DNA of 15,307 bases, from positions 1 to 15,307 of the forward strand of contig DAHO01000075.1 of NCBI GenBank assembly GCA_002498455.1. Reading direction: 5' to 3'. Both the position numbers and the translations under genes were made by a program. The notes under the pieces were generated by a model that ran no database searches, was not told the DNA's origin, and worked only from the letters and a program-made list of their open reading frames with translations. This document shows positions 1-7,840 of the stretch, one piece after another; the first letter of the stretch is position 1, and every line of letters begins with the position of its first letter. This DNA comes from Euryarchaeota archaeon UBA602 (GTDB lineage Archaea; Thermoplasmatota; Poseidoniia; Poseidoniales; Thalassarchaeaceae).

Positions 1-1560
1 CCATCGACCGGTGTATTCTTGTCGATTCTCAGTGGTTTGTGTTCTGTTGCGATGATGTGCATGATTGTCCTTTACAATCGCGCCGAATTGACCGAAGAAA
101 AACCGAGTTGGATGATTGCGGACGAATCCACCATCTTGCCCAATACCACTCTTCCAGGTCTATTTTCTAGTGATGGCGAGTCGCTCAGCCTCAACTTTTC
201 CGCGCTGAAATCACAACCACAAAAAATGGTCATTCCGATTCTCCAAATCGTTGTCATTGTGGTATTTTCATTTGTAATGTCGGGGACCTGGGCGAGTTAT
301 ACGATCGATTTTGACGAGATCGAACCCGGAATGGGTAGCGATGAGGTTTCCTTTACAGAAGATGAGGTTACGTTTGTGTTAGACGGTGAACCGATAAAAT
401 TCTCTTATGATTCACCATTTGTAGAAGAATCTTGGAAGGAAATGGGCGAGGCCATCGGTCAATCCGTTTCGATGGGTACGATTGCAATATGGATGTTGAT
501 TTTGGGACTGATTTGGCGCTTTGCAGTTTCAATCGGGGGCGCTCAGAAAATACCGGCCCTTTGTCAACATCACCGCATCATTGACACGTTGCTGATGACA
601 GGTGGTTCACTGCTTGCATTTGCTTCGCTACTGTATTTCATGATTAACTCTCCATCCACTGCTGAATTGTTCGGTGAGCTGCCGAATGAAATCATCGATG
701 GTGGTACTTCTTTCACCATCCTAGCCTTGATGATTGTTCTTGTTCCAAACACTTTCGTGGTGTTCACATTCGGCGAGTTTGGAGCACCGGTTCGAAACTT
801 TTTGCGTTCTTTCGACATCCCCATTCCTGGTGAAGAAGGTGATACTGATTCCGAATCATCAAGTCGAGAAAGCTCCGGTATTGCCACACTTCTTCAAAAT
901 CGATTCGATGACGCAAGAATTAGCGGGTTGCCCTGGGTCACAATCGGTGTTGTCATTTTGGTTCTCTTCGCACTTGGCGGTGGTGGATATTTCGTTTACA
1001 ATATGATTGGAAGCAGCGATGATTCCGAAGGTTCGCAAACCAAGATGTTGTACGATGTGAGTTACGATACGTTCTCGGTCGGCTCAAACTTTGATTCGGT
1101 AAATGTTGGGGGGGGTCAAGTTGTCACCTGGTCCTTTGATCAAGAGTCAATTCAAGATGCCGTATTATTTGCGATATTCATCACCTTTGATTATGATGAA
1201 AGTGACCCCGACCCCTTCTGTGATCAATTAGAAGTGAGTATATCGGGTGCCCCTCTAATGTACGATGATCGGAATTCTACAAGTGGAGGCTCTGTCGATG
1301 ACTGTAGCGAAATCTCTCTAGTTTTGTTCGTGGAACGTGGGTTAGAGGGATCTCAATTAGACGGCACTCAGTTGATGCTAAACTCTGACGAAGTTGATTC
1401 AATGGAGGCTTACTTCAATGAGCATGAGGGTGGAATTGGGGCCTGGGAGTTTTCGATTTACATCGAGGATGTCGGTGCGGGTTTTGAGAATGGGGAAGAA
1501 GTCTCGATGACAATCGACCCTATGTTTGCATTCATGTCGTTTACCGAAATTATTGGTTAA
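1..1560 (+). CDS. Multi-pass membrane protein with extracytoplasmic C-terminal domain, function unknown (5' partial)
   Basis: The frame is open from base 1, so the gene almost certainly starts upstream. The TTG at 19 lies inside a hydrophobic stretch and is only the first start-like codon, not a credible start. Counting from that TTG, membrane segments are visible near residues 2-20, 69-91, 151-173, 187-209, 230-251 and 303-330. The loop between the second and third is acidic. A Ser/Asp/Glu-rich segment (about 270-290) precedes the last helix. After it comes a soluble domain of about 180 residues, acidic and probably beta-rich, with only two cysteines (in DPFCDQ and DDCSEI), which could form a disulfide if the domain is outside. 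I do not recognise a family. An 8-G run at 1108-1115 lies in the soluble domain and leaves the frame intact. The next gene, a secreted protease, starts 56 bases after the stop. The coding call is firm; the function is unknown. Confidence 0.85.
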   Translation, partial: PSTGVFLSILSGLCSVAMMCMIVLYNRAELTEEKPSWMIADESTILPNTTLPGLFSSDGESLSLNFSALKSQPQKMVIPILQIVVIVVFSFVMSGTWASYTIDFDEIEPGMGSDEVSFTEDEVTFVLDGEPIKFSYDSPFVEESWKEMGEAIGQSVSMGTIAIWMLILGLIWRFAVSIGGAQKIPALCQHHRIIDTLLMTGGSLLAFASLLYFMINSPSTAELFGELPNEIIDGGTSFTILALMIVLVPNTFVVFTFGEFGAPVRNFLRSFDIPIPGEEGDTDSESSSRESSGIATLLQNRFDDARISGLPWVTIGVVILVLFALGGGGYFVYNMIGSSDDSEGSQTKMLYDVSYDTFSVGSNFDSVNVGGGQVVTWSFDQESIQDAVLFAIFITFDYDESDPDPFCDQLEVSISGAPLMYDDRNSTSGGSVDDCSEISLVLFVERGLEGSQLDGTQLMLNSDEVDSMEAYFNEHEGGIGAWEFSIYIEDVGAGFENGEEVSMTIDPMFAFMSFTEIIG

Positions 1561-1564
1561 TTTC

Positions 1565-1581
1565 GACGCCCGTAGGGCGTC
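1565..1581 (+). terminator. Perfect 7-bp hairpin between the membrane protein and protease genes (possible terminator)
   Basis: GACGCCC and GGGCGTC pair perfectly around a 3-base GTA loop, five bases after the stop codon of the upstream gene. No T-run follows (the next bases are AACTATCAAAA), so it does not match a classical intrinsic terminator or the oligo-T signals archaea use. It may instead stabilise the mRNA 3' end, or be incidental. The hairpin is directly visible; the role is a guess. Confidence 0.35.
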
Positions 1582-1616
1582 AACTATCAAAAGGGGGCTG
1601 CGTTTCGTTACCCTCC

Positions 1617-4600
1617 ATGCGTCGCAACTTTGCGCCCTTCATCCTTATTGGATTGATGCTCACGATGCCATGGGCTGGTATGACGGAAACATCCTCTCAG
1701 TCTAGCATTGAGCAACCCCGTTGGACGGCAGCGGAGGCCGCCCAAAATTGGTTTGAATCCCAAGGTGCTCCCGGTCACAACGTCGAGATTTCAGTGGGTT
1801 CCGGCCTACTTTGGGTCCAGACAGGTGCATTTGACCCCCTCTTGGAGAGTCACATTGTACCTGAACACCTTCAAGCGAACGATGATCCATTTGCCACAGG
1901 GTACCTCATCATGCAACTTCATCTAAACGATGGTGTCCTAGCCGAAACAATTGCTGGAGGCGTTGATGCAATCATCGTTGATACCCTTCCCGAAGATGCG
2001 TGGGTGCTTCGTCTCCCAAGTTCCACACAAGCACGCAGTGATGCCATCATCCAACTCGCCGATGACGAACGCGTTCGCTGGGTCGGCGCACAACAACCTG
2101 CATGGCGATTGGATGCTGACTTGCACGAATCATCGGGCAAATTGAATTTGGATTTGACACTGGCACTCGATGTCGAAACGACTTCGTTGGAATCGCATCT
2201 GTACCGAGTCGGAGCAGAGTTTGTGCACTGCGATGTGTACCTCTGTCAAGTGATTGGACTGGATGCATCTTGGCTCCCAGCCCTTTCTCGTGACCACCGC
2301 CTCCTCTTTGTTGAGCCTCATGATTCCATTGGCATTGCCAACAATTACGCTCGCAGCATTTCCACCATCGATGCGACATTGAACAACCACAATGGTGGAT
2401 TGGATGGTACCGGTGAAGTCGGGGCGTTATCCGATTCTGGCCTAGACCAAGATCACGGTGATTTCAACAATCGTGTTCGTGGTGTTTACCACAATTACGG
2501 TCCAGACAATTCGGCTGCTGATGCCCATTCTGGACATGGTACTCACGTCGCAGGCACAATGTTTGGCGATGGTTCAGGGGACTCCTCAACCCGTGGAGTG
2601 GCCCCAAATGCAACCTTCCACTTCTACCAATTGGAGCACGACCCCTCTGGACAGTTGGCACGCTGGGGTTCATTGTACGACATGTTCCGAGACTCCCACC
2701 AAAAGAACGCTCATGTTCAATCCAACTCTTGGGGTGCTCAGTCATCATGGGGTCAGTATACCTCCGATTCACGTTCCGCGGATTCCTTCCTCAACGACTA
2801 CGATGATTTCCTGGTCCTCTTTGCAGCAGGCAACGAAGGAAGCCAAGGTGCTCAATCGATTGCACCTCCTGCAACGGCAAAGAATGTCCTCACTGTAGGG
2901 GCTTCCACCACGGGTAGACCGGGAACCGCTTCTGCGGGTCAAGTGGCCTCATTCTCCAGTATTGGGCCCACTGCCGATGGACGGATCAAGCCTGATTTGG
3001 TCGCACCGGGCGTTCAGATTTGCAGTCCTCGCGCAGAAGAAGCCCAGAATCCTGCAGGTTGGTCTTGTTCCAGTGCTCGCCACTCAGGAACCACCATCCC
3101 ACTCTACATGTCTGCAGATGGAACCAGTTCCGCCACTCCGGTCGTCGGTGGTGCCGCACTCTTGGCTCGCCAATTTTTGAGAACAGAATTGTCCATCGCC
3201 AATCCAGATAGCGCCCTCATCAAGGCGATTTTGATTAACGGTGCTCGCGACATGGGTACGGCCAACGTGCCCAACATGGACGAAGGATGGGGGCAATTGG
3301 ATTTGGAAGAAAGCTTGTATCCACACGATGGTGTGATTGCAAAGAACATCTTCTATGACACTTCGCAGATGCTCTCTCCGGGTCTGTCGTATTCCTACAA
3401 CTATGCCATTGATGGTTCGTACGGAATCGACGTGACCTTGGTTTGGAATGATCGAGAGGGCTCTTCTTCATCTTCGCAATCCGCATCTCGATTGGTCAGT
3501 GATTTGGATTTGACCGTGACCTCGCCCGACGGGACCACCTACAAAGGCAATGACTTCGCCAATGGTTTCTCTACCACAGGTGGTTCCAAGGATTCACTGA
3601 ACAATGTTGAGCGTGTCCGTTTGGCTTCGGGAGCAACGGGTGATTGGACAATCAATGTCGCCCATTCTGGTGGGTCCCAGCAAGGATATGCATTGGTGAT
3701 TTCTGCGGTTGGAAATGAAAATCCAATCAGTGACCTCGCTATTTTTGGTGGCTCAATATGGGCAAGTCAATTGACGCCTCTAGAGAACGATTACGTCCTG
3801 TTGCGCATGGCTTGGGTCAACCAAGCTCCAGCGACGACCGACCCTTACGAAGTGATGGTGGAGGACATCACCGATGGAGAGGTCATTTGGTCGGGAACTC
3901 GTGATCCACTCCAAGGTGGTGCCTCGGATTCATTCTCGTTCCAAAAGCAGTTCACAACGACAGGGATTCACACGATTCGGCTTACCCTAGACGCGACCAA
4001 CAATGTCACAGAGATGAATGACGAAGTGGACGGGACGAACAACAACGTCATGGAGTTGGATTTGAATATCACAGCGATTGGTGTTCGAGTTACTCCACAC
4101 TTGCCAGATGGTTCGATGCCAGCCGACTCTGATGAAGTCGAAATTGCGAGAAAGCAAGTCCTCGACCCCTCTACTGGCGTAGAAGTTTCATGGGACTTGA
4201 CCCTTGCCAATGAAGGTACCAGCGACGAAGAAATCGTTCTAGTTGTGACTCCTGTCCAAATGATGGAAGAAAATGGAGCGCTGCAACCTACGGAAGATGA
4301 ATGGGAGAAGTTTGCTTCGGCAGAGGGTCCCTTTTCTCTCACCTCTCAGGGTGGTGCTGCTGACAGCACAGAAGTGACGGTGACGATGCGTGACTTGGAT
4401 GCTGATTTGGATGCCTTCAATGGAGCAAGATATGCTCTGCCAGGAACCTATGTTGTCGATGTCATCGCATACTATCGGATGAATCCGACCGTATCGCACA
4501 CCATTCGTTTAGAGGTTGAAGTATTGAGGGTTGAGGGTCTTGAAACCATCCTTGCAGGAACCAACGGATTGGGTGCAATACCCGGAGATTTCGCCTCGTT

Positions 4601-6473
4601 TTCATTATCGGTGCTCAACACTGGCAACGGTGAGACGGCATACCAGATTTCCTGTGACACTCCCAATCGATGGGCTGTTGAGGTGGGTTCAGGCAATTCC
4701 TCTACCATCACGTTGGATCCACTGGCTCGCCTACAGTTCTTGCCCGTACAGATTCGTGTGCGAGTCCCCTACATCGTCGATGGTCTGCCTTCCGCTGGAA
4801 CGATTGAAGATGTCACCTGTGTGACGACAGCGATCAATCCGGGTACGGGTCAACCCAATCCAGCCATCTCGACAACCGAGTCTCCTGACGATGGTGTCGA
4901 GGTCTGGGTCAGCAGAGCATTCAGCGTAGACCTGTATGATGGAAATGGAGATCCTCTCGGTCCCTCTGGATTTATCGATGATATTTCGGTAGAGAATCAA
5001 GATGTTGTTACGCATAGTTTAGATGTTGAAAACCGAGGGAATACGGCCATTGATTTCAGCGTACGCGCCTCTCCTGCCATGCCGAATTGGGACCTGGAGA
5101 TGGTTGCGGGCACACAAAGCGATGATCGTTTCTTGCAATTTACCCTCCAACCAGGGACTTCACTGACCATTGACATCACGATTCGGGTGCCGTACAATGC
5201 CAATGATGGTGATGTCAATCAAATCGAATTTAGGACTGAGTTGAGCGATGGTGGATTTGAAGAGAACCGAACCCGGTTAATTGTTCAGGAAATTGCCGAT
5301 ATCGAGTTGCAGTTGCCTGAATCTGGAGAAATCACTGCTGCGATAGGAGATTATGGTCTCGCCGAAATTGGTTTGCAAAATACTGGCAACGTGGATTTGG
5401 TTTTGGATTGGTCCTTTGGAACCTTACCCGATGGTTGGCAGGTTGGATTTGCATCAACCACACCCGGAGGCATAGCCCAAGGTTCCTCAAGTTCAGTAAC
5501 GGTTTCTCTACTTGTTGCTGCGGGCGCGCTTCCAGGTCCCGGTGAAACACTTTCCATCATCATCGAAGCAGAAACTCTCGATGGGAGTAAGCAATTACAG
5601 AAGGTTGCAGAGTTGGGTATTGTTGTTCTGCCCAGTCTATGGGTGACGTTTGATACTGAGTCTAGGGTAGAAATTCCACAAGGTAGCCCGCTGAGTGGGA
5701 ATCTATCGGTGACCAACTCAGGGAATATCGCCTGTGACGTAGAGCTGACGTTTACTTCACCTGATGGATTGGAAGTCATACTTGACTCTGAATCGTTAGA
5801 GATGATGGCGGTTGGGGAATCTCGTACTGTCTCCTACACGTTGAGCAGTGAGAATTTGCGTGGTTTACAGGTCGTCACCTTCAGTGGTATACCGACTGCA
5901 TTGAGTGGTGAATCAGCTGCCGTCACCAATGAATCGACCACATTAGAGGTGACTGTCACGGGTGACGGCGAAGCCGATGGGCTTGCAGGTATTCTTGAGT
6001 CCCTTGGTTTACCGCAATGGACAGTCGCCATTTTCGCTTTACTATTCGTAGCACTACTAGGCTTCGCGGTCCTGTATCTGCGTCGGGCGAGCATGAATGT
6101 GGAAAATGTGATGGTTCCTTCCTCGGGAGAAATTCTTGCGTCGCAAGAGGTTCGTAGAGAGGCAGCATTGGACATTGGCGCCACTAATGATGATCAGATG
6201 TCAGGTGCAGTCAGTGCCGATGAATTGGCTGCAGCATTGGCACAAAGTCAACCTCAACTCGCACTTCCGCCTTTACCTGGAACCCAGGCACCTACGCCTG
6301 TTGGCTTGCCTCCGGGCCTACCCCCTACTCCTACCCCCATTCCAGAGGGCCTGCCGCCCGAGCTCCCATCCATGGCTCCACCTCTGCCACCAGGGGGCCT
6401 CCCTGCGGGTTGGACCATGGAGCAATGGACCCACTACGGTCGGGAATACTTGGAACGAACTGGTCAAGCCTAA
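1617..6473 (+). CDS. Secreted, membrane-anchored S8 subtilisin-like serine protease with Ig-like repeats
   Basis: This is a 1618-residue endopeptidase predicted to act outside the cell. The N-terminus (MRRNFAPF then a hydrophobic run to about residue 20) is a signal peptide. Residues about 130-160 and 200-236 look like two related propeptide modules, sharing a pattern like L-[AS]-x-D-x-R-[VL]; the second has Cys205 and Cys210. The peptidase domain (about 255-565) has the full tetrad: Asp273 (SDSG), His307 (HGTHVAGT), oxyanion Asn406 (AAGNEG) and Ser504 (GTSSATP). A P-like beta-sandwich follows (about 570-695, SDLDLTVTSPDG), then a CARDB-like domain (about 705-815). At least four NEW3/Ig-like units come next, each with an N-x-G-N turn at 1001, 1139, 1255 and 1367. 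A single membrane helix at about 1469-1489 is followed by LRR, suggesting a cytoplasmic tail; the tail is proline-rich and ends in WTMEQWTHYGREYL. The ATG at 1617 is chosen because the signal peptide starts there; no Shine-Dalgarno is close. Substrate is unknown. Confidence 0.93.
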   Translation: MRRNFAPFILIGLMLTMPWAGMTETSSQSSIEQPRWTAAEAAQNWFESQGAPGHNVEISVGSGLLWVQTGAFDPLLESHIVPEHLQANDDPFATGYLIMQLHLNDGVLAETIAGGVDAIIVDTLPEDAWVLRLPSSTQARSDAIIQLADDERVRWVGAQQPAWRLDADLHESSGKLNLDLTLALDVETTSLESHLYRVGAEFVHCDVYLCQVIGLDASWLPALSRDHRLLFVEPHDSIGIANNYARSISTIDATLNNHNGGLDGTGEVGALSDSGLDQDHGDFNNRVRGVYHNYGPDNSAADAHSGHGTHVAGTMFGDGSGDSSTRGVAPNATFHFYQLEHDPSGQLARWGSLYDMFRDSHQKNAHVQSNSWGAQSSWGQYTSDSRSADSFLNDYDDFLVLFAAGNEGSQGAQSIAPPATAKNVLTVGASTTGRPGTASAGQVASFSSIGPTADGRIKPDLVAPGVQICSPRAEEAQNPAGWSCSSARHSGTTIPLYMSADGTSSATPVVGGAALLARQFLRTELSIANPDSALIKAILINGARDMGTANVPNMDEGWGQLDLEESLYPHDGVIAKNIFYDTSQMLSPGLSYSYNYAIDGSYGIDVTLVWNDREGSSSSSQSASRLVSDLDLTVTSPDGTTYKGNDFANGFSTTGGSKDSLNNVERVRLASGATGDWTINVAHSGGSQQGYALVISAVGNENPISDLAIFGGSIWASQLTPLENDYVLLRMAWVNQAPATTDPYEVMVEDITDGEVIWSGTRDPLQGGASDSFSFQKQFTTTGIHTIRLTLDATNNVTEMNDEVDGTNNNVMELDLNITAIGVRVTPHLPDGSMPADSDEVEIARKQVLDPSTGVEVSWDLTLANEGTSDEEIVLVVTPVQMMEENGALQPTEDEWEKFASAEGPFSLTSQGGAADSTEVTVTMRDLDADLDAFNGARYALPGTYVVDVIAYYRMNPTVSHTIRLEVEVLRVEGLETILAGTNGLGAIPGDFASFSLSVLNTGNGETAYQISCDTPNRWAVEVGSGNSSTITLDPLARLQFLPVQIRVRVPYIVDGLPSAGTIEDVTCVTTAINPGTGQPNPAISTTESPDDGVEVWVSRAFSVDLYDGNGDPLGPSGFIDDISVENQDVVTHSLDVENRGNTAIDFSVRASPAMPNWDLEMVAGTQSDDRFLQFTLQPGTSLTIDITIRVPYNANDGDVNQIEFRTELSDGGFEENRTRLIVQEIADIELQLPESGEITAAIGDYGLAEIGLQNTGNVDLVLDWSFGTLPDGWQVGFASTTPGGIAQGSSSSVTVSLLVAAGALPGPGETLSIIIEAETLDGSKQLQKVAELGIVVLPSLWVTFDTESRVEIPQGSPLSGNLSVTNSGNIACDVELTFTSPDGLEVILDSESLEMMAVGESRTVSYTLSSENLRGLQVVTFSGIPTALSGESAAVTNESTTLEVTVTGDGEADGLAGILESLGLPQWTVAIFALLFVALLGFAVLYLRRASMNVENVMVPSSGEILASQEVRREAALDIGATNDDQMSGAVSADELAAALAQSQPQLALPPLPGTQAPTPVGLPPGLPPTPTPIPEGLPPELPSMAPPLPPGGLPAGWTMEQWTHYGREYLERTGQA

Positions 6474-6526
6474 GCGGGGCTGAAGGACTCCGTTCAGTTC
6501 AATAAGGCTCTACAGTTCGCCTTGTC

Positions 6527-7159
6527 ATGGCATCTTCCATTGTGCTATTCGGCCCCCCCGGGGCTGGCAAAGGAACTCAGGCTGGAAACATCGTGAAGAT
6601 GACAGGTAAACCACAGGTCTCAACAGGAGATATGCTGCGTGCCGCAGTCACGGCTGGAACAGCATTGGGTATCGAGGCCAAGGGTTACATGGAGTCGGGA
6701 CAATTGGTACCCGATGCCGTCATCATCGGTCTAATCAAAGAGCGTTTGACCGAGTCGGATGCCATTAACGGTGTCCTGTTTGATGGATTTCCACGAACCA
6801 TCGCTCAAGCCGAAGCATTGTCTGAAATTGCTGAAGTCAGTATCGTGATTGCCATTGAAGTCCCCGATAATCGAATAGTTGAGCGAATCTGTGGTCGTTA
6901 CACTTGTGGCGCTTGCGGCGCCGTCTATCACGACTTATTCAATCCCTCCAATGATCCGAATGTTTGTGATGAATGTGGACACATTGGGATGAAGCGGCGT
7001 GCCGACGATAACGAGGATACGGTGCGAAACCGATTGGAAGCGTATCATGCTCAAACCTCTCCTTTGGCCGATTGGTACCGAGAGCGCGGAATATTTTCCG
7101 CAGTCAATGGTGATCAAGACATCGTGAAAGTCGGCGAAGAGATTGCTGCAATCCTGTGA
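6527..7159 (+). CDS. adk: Adenylate kinase, bacterial-type with zinc-binding LID
   Basis: This cytoplasmic enzyme interconverts ATP + AMP and two ADP, setting the adenylate balance. It has 210 residues, normal for the long bacterial-type form. The P-loop GPPGAGKGT is at 9-17, the AMP-site STGDMLRAA begins at 32, and DGFPRT is at 86-91. The LID carries four cysteines, C127-x2-C130 and C147-x2-C150, as in zinc-containing adenylate kinases. The arginine-rich region after it (KRRADD, TVRNRL) matches the catalytic arginines. Many archaea instead use the unrelated AdkA type, so this form suggests an old acquisition from bacteria, as also seen in haloarchaea. The ATG at 6527 has no Shine-Dalgarno, but AT-rich AATAAG lies about 24 bases upstream, fitting a leaderless transcript. 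A small hairpin (CTGAA/TTCAG, 6480-6497) lies between the protease stop and this gene. It heads a unit with rnp4 and yhbY. Confidence 0.97.
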   Translation: MASSIVLFGPPGAGKGTQAGNIVKMTGKPQVSTGDMLRAAVTAGTALGIEAKGYMESGQLVPDAVIIGLIKERLTESDAINGVLFDGFPRTIAQAEALSEIAEVSIVIAIEVPDNRIVERICGRYTCGACGAVYHDLFNPSNDPNVCDECGHIGMKRRADDNEDTVRNRLEAYHAQTSPLADWYRERGIFSAVNGDQDIVKVGEEIAAIL

Positions 7160-7161
7160 AT

Positions 7162-7166
7162 GGTGA
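7162..7166 (+). promoter_or_regulatory. Ribosome binding site of rnp4
   Basis: GGTGA lies 4 bases before the ATG at 7171 and is complementary to the conserved archaeal 16S 3' end. It sits just after the adk stop codon. It favours ATG 7171 over the GTG at 7156, which overlaps the adk stop, and it suggests reinitiation or coupling with adk. Confidence 0.65.
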
Positions 7167-7170
7167 ATTC

Positions 7171-7512
7171 ATGTCGCGCCGGAAAAGAGGTCGTCCGCGC
7201 GGTGCGGCTCTGCGACGTAAGCGGGCTCGAAAGGCTTCAGCGCAGTTGTCTGAAATATTGGTGCAACCTTGGGATTATCCTTCTTCGATCGTCGATTCTG
7301 CCGCCTCTCAAATGTGGGAGATTGGTACTCGGCATCGTATCGGGCTTCACAATCAGTCTCAGGCTTGGATTTGTAGACGTTGCAAAACCCTACTCCGTCC
7401 CGGAGTTTCTGCACGTATTCGAATTCGTCAAGGGGTGCGAATTACCACGTGTCTGCGTTGCGAAAACGTGACAAGACGGGGTCCAAATTTTCTGCGTGGT
7501 GCGAAGAAATGA
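7171..7512 (+). CDS. rnp4: Ribonuclease P protein component 4 (Rpp21/Rpr2 family)
   Basis: This small zinc protein is a subunit of archaeal RNase P, which removes the 5' leader of pre-tRNAs; in the family it pairs with Rpp29 on the specificity domain of the RNA. It has 113 residues from ATG 7171, a usual length. The zinc ribbon is clear: WICRRCKTLL gives the first C-x2-C and TTCLRCENV the second, joined by the family-typical PGVSARIRI segment and followed by RRGP. The N-terminus (SRRKRGRPRG and further Arg/Lys) is very basic and probably binds RNA. A helical segment around SEILVQPWDY and RHRIGLHN corresponds to the helical N-terminal part of the family. The gene begins 11 bases after the adk stop (a GTG at 7156 would overlap it), and its TGA overlaps the ATG of yhbY. 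Confidence 0.93.
   Translation: MSRRKRGRPRGAALRRKRARKASAQLSEILVQPWDYPSSIVDSAASQMWEIGTRHRIGLHNQSQAWICRRCKTLLRPGVSARIRIRQGVRITTCLRCENVTRRGPNFLRGAKK
7498..7501 (+). promoter_or_regulatory. Ribosome binding site of yhbY
   Basis: GGTG lies 7 bases before the ATG at 7509, inside the end of rnp4. It supports the short start at 7509 over longer readings of this frame that would lie almost wholly inside rnp4. Confidence 0.5.
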
Positions 7513-7778
7513 AAGATGTTCCAGCCACCATTCGTCGAATGGCGCATGACAGAGATTTCCGTGTCACCCTACGAATTGGCCGCTCAGGACTAAGCGACGC
7601 CATGTATGATGAGTTGGACGCACAGTTGACGAGTCGCAAAGTCGTGAAAATAAAAATCAACAAAGGGTTGACAGATGAGCGCGAAGAGCGCCGTCAAATA
7701 TTCGATGAAATTGCTGAACGTACGGGTTCCGTATTGGTCGACGCTCGAGGAAATGTCGCAATTTATTGGCGGAAATAA
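7509..7778 (+). CDS. yhbY: YhbY-family CRM-domain RNA-binding protein
   Basis: This 89-residue protein consists of a single CRM (CRS1-YhbY) domain. Family members bind RNA; bacterial YhbY associates with the pre-50S particle and plant relatives act in intron splicing. Visible hallmarks are VTLRIGRSGLSDAMYDEL near residues 19-36 (the conserved glycine-containing loop and following helix), the strand KVVKIKINKG, the helix around EERRQIFDEIAERTG and the terminal strand VLVDARGNVAIYWRK. The ATG overlaps the rnp4 stop (ATGA), which indicates translational coupling, and GGTG lies just upstream. The frame is open back to 7380, but that part lies over rnp4 and shows no CRM homology. In archaea a role in ribosome or tRNA maturation is plausible; pairing with an RNase P subunit and lying 5 kb before a 23S gene fits that, but the exact RNA target is unknown. 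Confidence 0.93.
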   Translation: MKDVPATIRRMAHDRDFRVTLRIGRSGLSDAMYDELDAQLTSRKVVKIKINKGLTDEREERRQIFDEIAERTGSVLVDARGNVAIYWRK

Positions 7779-7811
7779 TACTCATTCTCCTCGTACGCGA
7801 GCGTAAGTATT
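7777..7811 (+). terminator. Imperfect hairpin after yhbY (possible end of the adk unit)
   Basis: Outer arms AATACT (7777-7782) and AGTATT (7806-7811) pair perfectly. Inside them CTCG (7790-7793) and CGAG (7798-7801) form a second stem around TACG. No T-run follows. It lies in the 62-base gap between the adk-rnp4-yhbY unit and the antiporter gene, so it may mark the end of that unit. The outer right arm also falls about 30 bases before the next ATG, where a TATA-like element would be. Confidence 0.3.
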
Positions 7812-7840
7812 GATGAATCGTCTCGGTTCGGTAGTGTGCC

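Noticed and set aside
570..887. 105-codon minus-strand frame inside the membrane protein gene
   Set aside because: It is antisense to a convincing membrane-protein frame and shows no domain; probably composition-driven.
2458..2898. 146-codon + frame inside the protease gene
   Set aside because: It is an out-of-frame reading of the catalytic domain, whose own frame holds the complete tetrad.
7156..7170. GTG start for rnp4 overlapping the adk stop
   Set aside because: Possible, but ATG 7171 has GGTGA at a good spacing and the extra five residues carry no family sequence.
7380..7508. Longer N-terminus for the YhbY protein
   Set aside because: It would be read almost entirely inside rnp4 in another frame; the CRM domain is complete from 7509, where an ATGA overlap and GGTG support the start.
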